From: Streptomyces sp. NBC_01275
GTDB lineage: Bacteria; Actinomycetota; Actinomycetes; Streptomycetales; Streptomycetaceae
Assembly: GCF_026340655.1 (NCBI RefSeq)
Contig: NZ_JAPEOZ010000001.1
Location: forward strand, 7,378,001-7,442,000
DNA length: 64,000 bases
Direction of reading: 5' to 3'
Below, in pieces: positions 41,274 through 53,076 of the stretch. The stretch's first letter is position 1; each line of letters begins with the position of its first letter. The notes below the pieces were generated by a model. The model made no database searches and was not told where the DNA came from. It saw only the letters and a program-made list of their open reading frames with translations. Made by a program: the position numbers and the translations under genes.

Positions 41274-42287
41274 TCAGCGGGTTCCGTCGGCGGCGAAGCG
41301 TGCGACGTCGGCGACGTTGGTCTTGGTGACGAAGGCCGGGCCCGTCAGCACGGGCGCCACCCCGCCGCCGCTGAGGTTGCCGTTGGTCTTGTAGAGCCAG
41401 AGCGCGTCCACGGCGAGATAGCCCTGGAGGTAAGGCTGTTGGTCCACCGCGAACTGCACGCGGCCGTCGCGGACCGCCTCGACCAGGTCCTTGTTGAGGT
41501 CGAAGGTGGCGATCTTGGCCTTGCTGTCGGCCTTCTGGGCCGCCTGCGCCGCGGCGAGCGCGAACTGCGCGCCGTTGGCGATGACTTCGTCGATGTCGGG
41601 CTCCTGTTTCAGGCGTTCGGTCAGTGCGGCGGTCATCGCGTCCATGTCCGTCCCGTCGACGTAGAGCATCTCGGTCTCGCCGGTGAACGTCTTCTTCACG
41701 CCCGCGCAGCGCGCCTCCAGGGCGACGTTGCCCCGCTCGTGGATGACGCACAGGGCGTGCTGGGCGCGCAGGTCGTCGAGCTTGCCGCCGACGGCGCGGC
41801 CCGCGACGCTCTCGTCCTGGCCGAAGTACTCCAGGAGCCCTGTGGACTGCCAGGCGTCGATACCGGAGTTGAGGCCGACCACGGGTATGCCGGCGGCCTT
41901 GGCCGTGGCCACCGGGCTCTTCATGGCCTGTGGCTTGGCCAGCGTCACGGCGATGCCGTCGACCCGGTCGCGGATCGCGTCCCGCACCAGCTCTGCCTGT
42001 CCGGCGGCGTCGGCGTCGCTCGCGTAGGTCAGCTCGACGCCGTCCTTGGCGGCGGCCGCCTCGGCGCCCTTGCGCACCCGCTCCCAGAAGGTGTCGCCCT
42101 TCGCCCCGTGGGTGACCAGGGCGATCTTGATGGGGCCGCCCGAGCGGCCCGCCGCGTCCTTGTCCGAGCCGGACGACGTGGAGCCGGAGCAGCCGACGAG
42201 GAGCAGGCAGCAGACTGTGGCCAGTGCGGTGAGGCGGGCGGATCTGAGGGCGGGCGGAGCGGAAGGAGCGGGGAGGGGAGTGTTCAT
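41274..42287 (-). CDS. Sugar ABC-type substrate-binding lipoprotein (periplasmic-binding/LacI-like), orphan
   Basis: The 337-residue lipoprotein has a lipobox LLLVGC and a type I periplasmic binding fold: IKIALVTHGAKGDTFWERVRKGAEAAAA, GIAVTLAKPQAM, VGLNSGIDAWQ, ANGAQFALAAAQAAQKAD and ATFDLNKDLVEAVRDGRVQFAVDQQPYLQGYLAV. These are typical of ribose/xylose-type binding proteins. No permease or ATPase lies nearby. Its position directly upstream of the CvnA sensor suggests a sensory role. Confidence 0.87.
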   Translation of the reverse strand: MNTPLPAPSAPPALRSARLTALATVCCLLLVGCSGSTSSGSDKDAAGRSGGPIKIALVTHGAKGDTFWERVRKGAEAAAAKDGVELTYASDADAAGQAELVRDAIRDRVDGIAVTLAKPQAMKSPVATAKAAGIPVVGLNSGIDAWQSTGLLEYFGQDESVAGRAVGGKLDDLRAQHALCVIHERGNVALEARCAGVKKTFTGETEMLYVDGTDMDAMTAALTERLKQEPDIDEVIANGAQFALAAAQAAQKADSKAKIATFDLNKDLVEAVRDGRVQFAVDQQPYLQGYLAVDALWLYKTNGNLSGGGVAPVLTGPAFVTKTNVADVARFAADGTR

Positions 42288-42512
42288 GGGGGGCTGCACC
42301 TCGCTGTGCGGCAGAGCAGGAGGACGGGCGAGCACCGCCGGAGCGACGGGGTGTGCGCCGGCGGAAGGCTTTCGCTGGCTCGGAGCCAACCGTGTGTGAC
42401 CGCTGGTAGTCAAGTAAACAACCACTTGGGGTGAGGTGCTGCTGCCGCATTGTGATGTGGGACGGGACCGGAGGGACGGAAGGGGTATATCCGCAGGTGA
42501 CTTGAATGATCG

Positions 42513-42760
42513 TCAATTCTTGTCAGGGCTTGCGCGCCGCCGCCCCGCCGCGTACTCCGGGGCGACCCGGTCGACCTCGTCGGGCGCGAAGTCGGCGGTG
42601 CCGATCGACATCGCCAGACAGCTGCGGGAGGGCAGCGGGTCGAGTAGCCGGCGCACGATGCCGACCGCGTCGTCAGGACGAGCGGGTCGTGTCGACCTCT
42701 GCCGCCGATGATGTAGTCGTAGATCCGCACGGAGTGAGCCGTCTCGGCGTCGATGTCCAT
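42513..42760 (-). pseudogene. Truncated SAM-dependent methyltransferase (DUF574 family)
   Basis: The first 20 codons read MDIDAETAHSVRIYDYIIGG, the standard start of DUF574 methyltransferases. The continuation is one base out of frame and jumps to the C-terminal part: VGIVRRLLDPLPSRSCLAMS followed by TADFAPDEVDRVAPEYA. The central SAM-binding domain (roughly 130 residues) is missing, so the gene is dead. Confidence 0.75.
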
Positions 42761-42979
42761 GAGCCTCAACGTGCCACCGCCGAACGGGGATTGAAGCGCG
42801 AAGCGCGATTTCTTCACAGCGACACAGCACGGCCGATCCGGCGGGCGATCCGGCGGCCGATCCGGCGGAGACCGTTTCCACGGCGGTAGCGCACAACCGC
42901 CGCACCGGCCGAGCGGGTCCGGCGTCCTAGACTGACCCGGTCCGTCCGCACCCCAACAGCGCCGAGGAGGTCGACCACC

Positions 42980-43354
42980 GTGGCGTTCGAGGACCGCTCC
43001 ACCGACGGCGTCCGCATCGAGGACCCCTCCGCCGCCGTGCTCGCACAGGCCGCCGAGACCTTCGGGCTGCTGGCCTCGTCCGCCCGGCTGCACATCGTGT
43101 GGGCGCTGGCGCAGGGCGAGAGCGATGTGACCGGGCTCGCCGAGCGGGTCGGCGGCGCGCTGCCCGCCGTCAGCCAGCACCTCACCAAGCTGAAACTGGC
43201 CGGCCTCGTCCGCTCCCGCCGCGAGGGCCGCCGGCAGGTGTACTTCGTGGACGACCCCGACGTCGTCGACGTGGTACGCCTCGCCGTGGGCCGCCTCGCC
43301 GACCGCGCCGACGGCTCCGCCCGCCCGGCCGCCGCCCGTCTCCGTGGCCTCTGA
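42980..43354 (+). CDS. ArsR-family transcriptional regulator
   Basis: The 124-residue winged-helix protein (LASSARLHIVWALAQGESDVTGLAERVGGALPAVSQHLTKLKLAGLV...GRRQVYFV) is a typical ArsR/SmtB repressor. It lacks the ELCVC-type cysteines of arsenic sensors, so any metal site must be elsewhere. GAGGAGG precedes the GTG. It overlaps the P-type ATPase start by 11 bases and probably controls it. Confidence 0.92.
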   Translation: MAFEDRSTDGVRIEDPSAAVLAQAAETFGLLASSARLHIVWALAQGESDVTGLAERVGGALPAVSQHLTKLKLAGLVRSRREGRRQVYFVDDPDVVDVVRLAVGRLADRADGSARPAAARLRGL

Positions 43355-45995
43355 GCCGACCGCCCCACAGCCGCCGCCCGCCGACGGAACGGTCCTGCAG
43401 GCGCTCCGCTGGCTGGACACCGGCCCACGCGGGCTGACCGACGCCGAGGCCGCCGCCCGGCTCGCGGAAACCGGTGAGAACACGGTTCCCGGAACACCTG
43501 CGACGTCCTGGCCCCACCTCCTCCTGCGCGGACTGCGCGACCCCTTCACCGTCGTTCTCCTCTGCCTCGGCCTGGTCTCCGCCCTCGTCGCCTCCTGGGG
43601 CGCCGCTGCCGTGATCCTCGCCCTCGTCGGGGTCAGCTGCGTGCTGCGCGCGAGCGGGGAACACCGGGCCGACCGCTCCCTGGCCGGGCTGCGCGAGCTG
43701 GTCGCCGACACGGCCACGGTGCTGCGCCGCCCGGCCGACGGGGAGACGGCCCGCCCCCGCGAGGTCCCGGTAGCCGACCTGGTGCCCGGCGACGTCGTCC
43801 GGCTCGGCCCCGGCGACCTGGTCCCCGCGGACGTACGACTGCTGCGCGCCCGCGGGCTGACCGTGCACCAGGCCGCCCTGACCGGCGAGTCGGCGCCGGT
43901 CGCGAAGTCCGCCGCGGACCCGGCGGATCCCGACCACGCCGACGAGGCCCACCTCTGTTTCCAGGGCACCGACGTCGCCTCGGGCAGCGCCACCGCCGTC
44001 GTCCTCGCCACCGGGGCGCGGACCCGGTTCGCCGCCGCTCTGGGCGTGGACGGGCCGCCGCCGCGTGGGGCAAGCGCTTTTGACCGGTCCGTGCACGGGA
44101 TCTCCTGGGTGCTGATCCGCTTCATGCTGCTCACCCCGCCCCTCGTCCTCATGGCCAACGCGGCCCTGCGCGGCCGTGGCCTGGAGACGCTGCCGTTCGC
44201 CGTCGCGGTCGCCGTCGGACTGACGCCCGAGATGCTTCCGGTGATCGTCACCAGCTGTCTGGCCCGGGGCGCCGCCCTGCTCGCCCGGACGCACGGCGTG
44301 ATCGTGAAACGGCTTCCCGCCCTGCACGACCTGGGCGCGATCGACGTCCTGTGCGTCGACAAGACGGGCACCCTCACCCAGGACCGGCCGGTCCTCGCCC
44401 GCTCCCTCGGCCCGGACGGCCGCGACGACCCCGAGCCCCTGCGCTGGGCCGCCGTCAACGCCTGGTGGACCCTCCAACTCGCCGAGCACCCCACTCCGGA
44501 CGCCCTCGACGAGGCGTTGCTGGAAGCGATGACGAAACGCGAGGACTGCGATTGGCGCGAGAGGCGCGAGGAGGGCGGGTCGTGCGGGTCGTGCCTCTCG
44601 TGCGGGTCGTACGGGTCGTACGGGTCGTACGGGTCGTACGAGGAGTACGACGGGGTGGACGCCGTCCCCTACGACCCCGTCCGGCGTCTGTCCACCGCGG
44701 TGGTGCGCGGCCCGCGCCTCGGCACGCACGTCCTGGTCGTCAAAGGCGCCGTCGAGGACGTACTTGACCGCTGCCTCCTGGAACCGGACGAGCGGGCGCG
44801 GCTGAGCGCCCTCGCCGAGCGCGAGGCGGCGACCGGGCTGCGACTGCTGGCCGTCGCCACCGCGGAACGCCCCGCCGCCACCCGCCAGCGCGACCTCTCC
44901 GCCCGCGCCCCCGTCCCCTCCCCCTGCACTCCGGCCGACGAGCACGGCCTCTCCTTCCGCGGCCTGGTCTCCTTCCGCGACACCCTCGTCCCGGGCGCCG
45001 CCGAGGCCCTGCGCGCCCTGGCCGCCCGCGGGGTCGCGGTGCGCGTCCTCACCGGCGACCACCCCGGCACGGCGGCCCGCGTCTGCCGCGAACTCGGCCT
45101 CGACCCCGGAGAGGTCGGCGCCGTCGACGACGACCTGGCGGACACCGTCGGCCGGACCGTCGCCTACGCCCGCTGCACCCCCGCCGACAAGGCGCGCGTC
45201 GTCGCCGCCCTGCGCGCGGCCGGGCACACCGTCGGCTTCCTCGGCGACGGCGTCAACGACGCCCCCGCCCTGCGCGCGGCGGACGTCGGCATCGCACCGG
45301 GCGCCGCCTGCGCCGTGGCCCGGGAGAGCGCCGACGTCGTGCTCGGCGAGAAGGACCTCGGCGCCGTCGGCCACGCCGTCACCGCGGGCCGGTACAGCAG
45401 CGGCAACATCGCCTCGTACCTGCGCGTCACCCTCTCCTCCAACCTCGGCAACGTCCTCGCCATGCTCGCCGCCGGACTGCTGCTGCCTTTCCTGCCGATG
45501 CTCCCCGCCCAGGTGCTCGTGCAGAACCTCTGTTTCGACGTCGCCCAGCTCGCCTTCGCCCACGACCGTCCCGGCGCGGCCGCGCTGCGCCGACCGACCG
45601 TGCTGCGGCCCCGTGCCTTCCTGCGTTTCCTCACCGGGTTCGGCGCGCTCAACGCCGTCGCCGACCTCGCCACCTTCGCCGTCCTCGGGCTCGCCCTGAA
45701 CGGGCCGGACGCCGTCGACGACCGGGCCGTCTTCCACTCCGCCTGGTTCACCGAGAACCTTCTGACCCAGGCCGTGGTGATGGTGCTGCTGCGCACCGGC
45801 CGGGCCGCCGGCCGGCCCGGACCCGTCGGCCGGGCCGCCGCCGTCCTCGGCGCCGTCGGTCTGCTGCTGCCGCCGAGCCCGCTGGGCGCCCGCCTGGGCA
45901 TGACACCGCTTCCCGTGCCGTACTACCTGCTGCTCGCCGCCGTCCTGGCCCTGTACGCCCTGGCCCTGCGGCTGCTGGTTCGCCGTCATCCGTAG
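43344..45995 (+). CDS. Magnesium-translocating-type P-type ATPase (MgtA-like, P3B)
   Basis: The 883-residue pump has LTGES (about 179-183), AVGLTPEMLPVIVTSCLARGA in M4, phosphorylation motif CVDKTGTLTQD (Asp 339), FLGDGVNDAPAL and about ten membrane helices. The P3B family imports magnesium. In the cytosolic N-domain, residues 413-432 are a repetitive SCGSCLSCGSYGSYGSYGSY stretch encoded by a 9-base tandem repeat. The pairing with an ArsR repressor is uncommon for a magnesium pump and may indicate another cation. Confidence 0.92.
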   Translation: MASEPTAPQPPPADGTVLQALRWLDTGPRGLTDAEAAARLAETGENTVPGTPATSWPHLLLRGLRDPFTVVLLCLGLVSALVASWGAAAVILALVGVSCVLRASGEHRADRSLAGLRELVADTATVLRRPADGETARPREVPVADLVPGDVVRLGPGDLVPADVRLLRARGLTVHQAALTGESAPVAKSAADPADPDHADEAHLCFQGTDVASGSATAVVLATGARTRFAAALGVDGPPPRGASAFDRSVHGISWVLIRFMLLTPPLVLMANAALRGRGLETLPFAVAVAVGLTPEMLPVIVTSCLARGAALLARTHGVIVKRLPALHDLGAIDVLCVDKTGTLTQDRPVLARSLGPDGRDDPEPLRWAAVNAWWTLQLAEHPTPDALDEALLEAMTKREDCDWRERREEGGSCGSCLSCGSYGSYGSYGSYEEYDGVDAVPYDPVRRLSTAVVRGPRLGTHVLVVKGAVEDVLDRCLLEPDERARLSALAEREAATGLRLLAVATAERPAATRQRDLSARAPVPSPCTPADEHGLSFRGLVSFRDTLVPGAAEALRALAARGVAVRVLTGDHPGTAARVCRELGLDPGEVGAVDDDLADTVGRTVAYARCTPADKARVVAALRAAGHTVGFLGDGVNDAPALRAADVGIAPGAACAVARESADVVLGEKDLGAVGHAVTAGRYSSGNIASYLRVTLSSNLGNVLAMLAAGLLLPFLPMLPAQVLVQNLCFDVAQLAFAHDRPGAAALRRPTVLRPRAFLRFLTGFGALNAVADLATFAVLGLALNGPDAVDDRAVFHSAWFTENLLTQAVVMVLLRTGRAAGRPGPVGRAAAVLGAVGLLLPPSPLGARLGMTPLPVPYYLLLAAVLALYALALRLLVRRHP
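44580..44639 (+). repeat. GGGTCGTAC tandem repeat inside the P-type ATPase gene
   Basis: The 9-mer GGGTCGTAC (or GGGTCGTGC) recurs in tandem, four near-perfect copies after two diverged ones, encoding Gly-Ser-Tyr and Gly-Ser-Cys triplets. It preserves the reading frame because the unit is a multiple of three. Confidence 0.8.
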
Positions 45996-46068
45996 GTCGT
46001 CAGGTTCGCGAGTGGTCGTCGGCGGCGGCCCCTCTTACACCTCTCCCCGGGTTGTACAGTTGCGCAAT

Positions 46069-46085
46069 GCAGCAACCATTGCTGC
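46069..46085. promoter_or_regulatory. Candidate operator upstream of tatA
   Basis: GCAGCAA-cca-TTGCTGC is a perfect 7-base inverted repeat 25 bases upstream of the tatA ATG, preceded by the palindrome TTGCGCAA (46060-46067). It may overlap the tatA promoter. Confidence 0.45.
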
Positions 46086-46109
46086 CGCAGAGATGGAGAG
46101 GTCGAGAGC

Positions 46110-46328
46110 ATGCTCCGCAACGGACTGGAACCCTGGCACCTGCTGATCGTCGCCATCGTCGTCATCGTGATGTTCGGCTCGAAGAAGCTGCCGGACACGG
46201 CACGGGCCCTCGGCAAGTCGATGCGGATCCTCAAGAGCGAGACCAAGGCGATGAAGGACGACGACGCGCCCGCGTACGCGGCGGAGACCGTGACCGCCCC
46301 GGTGGAGCCGCCCGCCCCGGCCCACTGA
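46110..46328 (+). CDS. tatA: Twin-arginine translocase subunit TatA (paralogue)
   Basis: The 72-residue protein has one membrane helix (about 10-24), the [19 protein letters not shown] amphipathic helix and a short acidic/Pro tail, matching TatA/E. It is small compared with the main Streptomyces TatA and stands alone, with no tatB or tatC nearby. GGAGAG precedes the ATG. Confidence 0.9.
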   Translation: MLRNGLEPWHLLIVAIVVIVMFGSKKLPDTARALGKSMRILKSETKAMKDDDAPAYAAETVTAPVEPPAPAH

Positions 46329-46379
46329 ACGGCGAGGGCGGCCTCCTCGCCGGACCGGGTGCGGGGCCAGGACGGCAGA

Positions 46380-46433
46380 ACCGGCGGGGCCGGGAGCGGC
46401 CCGCTGTGCGCAGGTCGTCCCGGCCCCGCCGGT
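46380..46433. terminator. Bidirectional hairpin terminator between tatA and the DUF6114 gene
   Basis: A 16-bp perfect inverted repeat (ACCGGCGGGGCCGGGA and its complement) encloses a 22-base loop, between two convergent genes. Confidence 0.8.
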
Positions 46434-46462
46434 GAGATGTCGTACGTCGGTGCGTCGCCGCC

Positions 46463-46930
46463 TCAGGCGGGCTCTCCCGCCCCGGACAGCGGGCCCTGGC
46501 GGACCGTCGTCTCCGTGGCCGTCTTCTCCGCCCGCGCCGCCTTGCGACGCTGTCGGCGGCTCTGGCGCGGCTCCTGGTCGGGCAGCCATCCGAAGGCCAT
46601 GCAACTGCCCACGGCGCCCAGCAGAAGGCCGACCATGAAGCCGCCGATGTTGGACGTGACCCAGGTGCCCAGGGACAGCAGGATGCCGACTACGGAGTAG
46701 AACAGCCGCTGTGCCGGGTTGAACAGGATCAGCAGGCCGCAGAGCAGCATCACGGCGGGCAGGAGGTAGCCTGCCAGACCCTGCATGCCGACGTGCAGGA
46801 TGACCGGCAGCGGAGCCTTCATGGTCAGCAGGATCTCGCCGCCGCCCAGCACGAGCAGCAACCCGCCCGCGAAGGGGCGATGGCCCCTCCACTGCCGGAA
46901 GTCGCCTCGCCACTGCTGAAGCCGACTCAC
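46463..46930 (-). CDS. DUF6114 domain membrane protein
   Basis: The 155-residue protein has about four membrane helices (FAGGLLLVLGGGEILLT; LAGYLLPAVMLLCGLLILF; FYSVVGILLSLGTWV; GGFMVGLLLGAVGSCMAFGW) and a basic C-terminal tail. It belongs to an actinobacterial family almost always paired with DUF6230. Its GTG overlaps the TGA of that gene (GTGA). Function unknown. Confidence 0.85.
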   Translation of the reverse strand: MSRLQQWRGDFRQWRGHRPFAGGLLLVLGGGEILLTMKAPLPVILHVGMQGLAGYLLPAVMLLCGLLILFNPAQRLFYSVVGILLSLGTWVTSNIGGFMVGLLLGAVGSCMAFGWLPDQEPRQSRRQRRKAARAEKTATETTVRQGPLSGAGEPA

Positions 46931-47595
46931 TGCGGGCAGCCCTCGCTCCCGAAGCTCATGTGCAGTCCGGGGAGCTTGAAGACGGCGGCGGTGGCCGCGT
47001 AGTTGTGCTGGTACAGGTTCTTGATGACGACCGTGTCGGCCTGCTGGCCGTAGACGCCCTCGGGGCCCTTGACGCCGCCCTTGGTGAAGGTGCTGGAGTC
47101 GCCGCCGATCTCGATGTTGTTGAACTCCGCGTCGCCCTTGATCTCGTCGGAGTCGATGGCGAGGTTCGACACGCTCACCGGCGTGGACCCGCCGCCGGCG
47201 GTGAGGACGAGCTGGATGCCGCCGAGGTCGACGCTCTGGCACATGTTGGTGATCGTGCCCTTTTTCACGATCGAGGTGACGACCAGGACCTGGCCGCCGG
47301 TGTCGCCCTGGTTGGGGCTGTTCTCGATCATGTTGTCCAGCGAGCCGAACTGCTCGAAGCCAGTTCCGTCGAGCCTGTCGGCGGTGACCACGAACGGCAT
47401 GCCGGAGATGGCGAACTGCACGCCGAGGGCTCCCTCGGCCGTGAGGATCGCGAGGCCGGCGGCCACTGCGGCGGCCGGCACCGCCATCACGGCGGCCCGG
47501 CGCAGCCGGACCCGGCCGCGTCTTTGTGCGGAACCGCTCTCCGGGTTCCCGGGGGTGTTGTCGGCGGACGACGTGACGTCCGAGGACGAGGCCAT
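46927..47595 (-). CDS. DUF6230 family exported protein
   Basis: The 222-residue protein has a basic N-terminus, a signal-anchor helix (about 33-53) and a beta-rich exterior domain (VQFAISGMPFVVTADRLDGTGF, SIVKKGTITNMCQSVDLGG, IKNLYQHNYAATAAVFKLPGLHMSFG) with two cysteines. The ATG at 47595 is preferred to one 12 bases upstream because GGGAG sits 6 bases before it. The family is sometimes labelled cholesterol esterase without support. Confidence 0.85.
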   Translation of the reverse strand: MASSSDVTSSADNTPGNPESGSAQRRGRVRLRRAAVMAVPAAAVAAGLAILTAEGALGVQFAISGMPFVVTADRLDGTGFEQFGSLDNMIENSPNQGDTGGQVLVVTSIVKKGTITNMCQSVDLGGIQLVLTAGGGSTPVSVSNLAIDSDEIKGDAEFNNIEIGGDSSTFTKGGVKGPEGVYGQQADTVVIKNLYQHNYAATAAVFKLPGLHMSFGSEGCPQ

Positions 47596-49013
<1,418 letters not shown>

Positions 49014-49031
49014 TCACCGTAGCAAGCGAGT

Positions 49032-49967
49032 TCAGCGCCTGCGCAGATGCAGGACCAGGGCGGCGCCGCCGGTGAGCACCAACACCGTCGCGGCGCCGGC
49101 CGCCAGCATCGGCGTGGACGGCCCGGAGTCCGCCGCGGTGGCAGAAGCCACCGGGGTGGACTCGGGCGTTGCCGCGGCGGCCTGAGCGGAGGCGTCGTCG
49201 GCCGTGACCGTCGCCGTCGCCGACGGCTCGGCGGACGCCGGCGTCGGCGACGGGCTCGCCGACGCCGTGGGCCCGGTCCTGGCCGACGCGGGCGCCTTCG
49301 TCTCCGGCCGAGACTGCGAGACCGCTTCCGGGAACACCACGTCCGAGCACGAGTAGTAGGTGTCGGACGTGCTGCTGTTCTGCCAGATCGTGTACAGCAT
49401 CTGACGTCCCGTCCGGTCGGCGGGCAGCTTCGCGGCGAAGCGGTAGGCGCCGTTCGTCAGCGGCGGGTCCTTGACCTCGGCGAAGGGCTGCGCCGGCAGA
49501 TCCGACCAGGTGAGCGGTTGCGCGGGGTCGTACCCCGGCTTCGTCAGATACAGCTTGAACGTACCGGTGTGCGCGATCGTCGAGGCGTACGTCATCCGCA
49601 GCGTCGCGCCCGGGGTCAGCCGGGTCGACGGCCAGTCGGCGCGGGCGAGGTCGAGGCCCTTGTAGGCGGGCAGACCCCCGCTGCACAGCTTTCCGTCGGG
49701 GATGGTCTGGCGGTCGCGACCGTTCACGTCCGCGACGCGCAGGTTGTCCCAGGCGGCGAACGACGTGCCGTTCGCGGCGACGGCCGCCCGGCAGGCGGCG
49801 GTCCGGGCGTCGGCGCCTCCGTCGGGAGAGCAGGCGTACACCCGGCTGACCGGATCCGTGGGCGCGCCGTGCGCCTGGGCAGGCCCCGCGGCCCACAGGC
49901 CCAGCAGGAGCGGACTCGCGGCGGCGGCCGCCAGACGGGCGGTGCGGTGGGCGGTCATCCGGGACAT
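49032..49967 (-). CDS. Membrane-anchored lytic polysaccharide monooxygenase (AA10)
   Basis: The 311-residue protein has a signal peptide cleaved before His 33 (AQA|HGAP). That His and His 133 (IAHTGTF) form the copper histidine brace typical of chitin/cellulose-oxidising AA10 enzymes. After the catalytic domain (to about 210), a Thr/Ser/Pro/Ala-rich linker leads to a C-terminal membrane helix (AAGAATVLVLTGGAALVLHL) and LRRR, keeping the enzyme at the cell surface, whereas most LPMOs are released. GGAGAC precedes the chosen ATG. Confidence 0.9.
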   Translation of the reverse strand: MSRMTAHRTARLAAAAASPLLLGLWAAGPAQAHGAPTDPVSRVYACSPDGGADARTAACRAAVAANGTSFAAWDNLRVADVNGRDRQTIPDGKLCSGGLPAYKGLDLARADWPSTRLTPGATLRMTYASTIAHTGTFKLYLTKPGYDPAQPLTWSDLPAQPFAEVKDPPLTNGAYRFAAKLPADRTGRQMLYTIWQNSSTSDTYYSCSDVVFPEAVSQSRPETKAPASARTGPTASASPSPTPASAEPSATATVTADDASAQAAAATPESTPVASATAADSGPSTPMLAAGAATVLVLTGGAALVLHLRRR

Positions 49968-50333
49968 CGGGGACGTCTCCTCAGCCGGCACGGGAAGGGT
50001 CTGTCGTAAGTACGGGAATCCGGTTCCGCGCGTTCACCCGCCACCGTCCCGAACGTCTTGGAGAGCGTCGCGATCAAATCAGGGCATTCACTGACCAATT
50101 GTGAGCGTCAAGGGTGTGTTTCCGGCCGGATCGAGGGTTTCCCCTGTATCCGGATGACCATTCCTTTGCCTATCGTTCCAGCACAGCCAGCCCACAGGTA
50201 ACCCCTGCCGGGGCGGCTCCCGCGCCTGGCCAGCCATCGCGCTGCTTCTCGATTCACCCCCCGCCGCTTCGATGCCGAAGCGAATCGACCGCCGCTCCGC
50301 CCTGCCCGGAGCCGGCCATGAAAGGCCACGCCC
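49968..50333. other. Divergent intergenic region between the LPMO and S8 protease genes
   Basis: No supported gene in these 366 bases. The AT-richer stretch around 50060-50110 probably holds promoters for the divergent genes. No clear chitin-regulator (dre-type) palindrome was found. Confidence 0.5.
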
Positions 50334-52142
<1,809 letters not shown>

Positions 52143-52165
52143 GAAACCTCGGGGTCCGATGAACG

Positions 52166-52205
52166 GGCGGGCCGGCCGGTGTGGATGGACACCGGCCGGC
52201 CCGCC
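52166..52205. terminator. Hairpin terminator after the S8 protease
   Basis: A 17-bp perfect inverted repeat (GGCGGGCCGGCCGGTGT and its complement) with a 6-base loop starts 24 bases after the protease stop and 40 bases before the end of the convergent ScbR-like gene. Confidence 0.88.
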
Positions 52206-52245
52206 TTACGTCCGCAGGCGTCCCTACGAGGCGCCGCAGGTCTCT

Positions 52246-52896
52246 CTACGAGGCCACGCGCTCCTCCAGCGAGGCCAGCACCTGGACGCCCCGGTCGGCC
52301 CGGGCGTCCAGGCCCGGCAGCAGACCGGGCACGGCGATGCTCGGCAGCATGTGCGCCCACATCACCGCCAGCCGGTCGGCGAGGTCCGCGCGGTTCGTCA
52401 GCGCCCGCGCCATCAACTGGATGCCCGTGAAGGAGCCCACGAGCAGCTCCACCGTCTCCCGCGGCTTCACCGTCGGCAGCAACTCGCCCCGCTCGTACGC
52501 CAGTTCCAGCAGCTCGGTCAGCCGCAGCGCCCACTGCCTGAACGGCTCGCCGTGATCGATGCCGGCCGGCGTCTCCTGGTCCACCGCCAGCCGCACACTG
52601 CCCCGCAGCAGAGCGTTGTCGAGCAGCCGTTGGCCCACCACGAACGTCATGTCGACGATCTCCTGGAGCTTGCACGGCTGCGGCGGAACCGCGCCGAACG
52701 GCACCTGCTCGTTCAGCACCGCCTGCGCGAGTGACTCCTTCGACGAGAAGTGGAAGTACAGTGCGCCCTTGGTGACTTCGGCACGTTCCAGGACCATGGC
52801 GATGGTGGTGGACGTGTAGCCGTGTTCGTCGAAGACCGCGCCGGCTGCTTCCAGGATCGCCCTGCGCGTCCTGATGGCGCGCTCCTGTTTTGCCAT
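52246..52896 (-). CDS. Gamma-butyrolactone receptor-like TetR regulator (ScbR/ArpA type)
   Basis: The 216-residue regulator starts KQERAIRTRRAILEAAGAVF with DEHGYTSTTIAMVLERAEVTKGALYFHFSSKESL, the conserved DNA-binding half of GBL receptors. The ligand half includes LRGSVRLAVDQ and W-containing segments as in ScbR. It is divergent from an AfsA-like gene, the classic receptor/synthase arrangement. It likely represses AfsA and itself until the autoregulator binds. Confidence 0.9.
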   Translation of the reverse strand: MAKQERAIRTRRAILEAAGAVFDEHGYTSTTIAMVLERAEVTKGALYFHFSSKESLAQAVLNEQVPFGAVPPQPCKLQEIVDMTFVVGQRLLDNALLRGSVRLAVDQETPAGIDHGEPFRQWALRLTELLELAYERGELLPTVKPRETVELLVGSFTGIQLMARALTNRADLADRLAVMWAHMLPSIAVPGLLPGLDARADRGVQVLASLEERVAS

Positions 52897-53076
52897 AAGA
52901 GCCCCTTAACGGCACCGAGTTGGCCGGTTCCCACGATCTTCCGTGGGTTCGCCCCGATCATAGAATGCCGTCGACTGATCTCATTGAAAACAAACCGGTC
53001 GCCTCGTACTCTAACGCTTACCGGAGCGGCGGTTCGCCGTCTGCCGTGGGCCTTCGGGGGACCGTAGGGAGAGACA
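52897..53076. promoter_or_regulatory. Divergent receptor/synthase promoter with candidate autoregulatory element
   Basis: ACAAACCGGT at 52990-52999 resembles a half-site of the autoregulatory elements bound by GBL receptors. A second inverted repeat, CCCACG-atcttc-CGTGGG, spans 52930-52947. Both lie between the divergent genes, as expected for operators. Confidence 0.55.
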
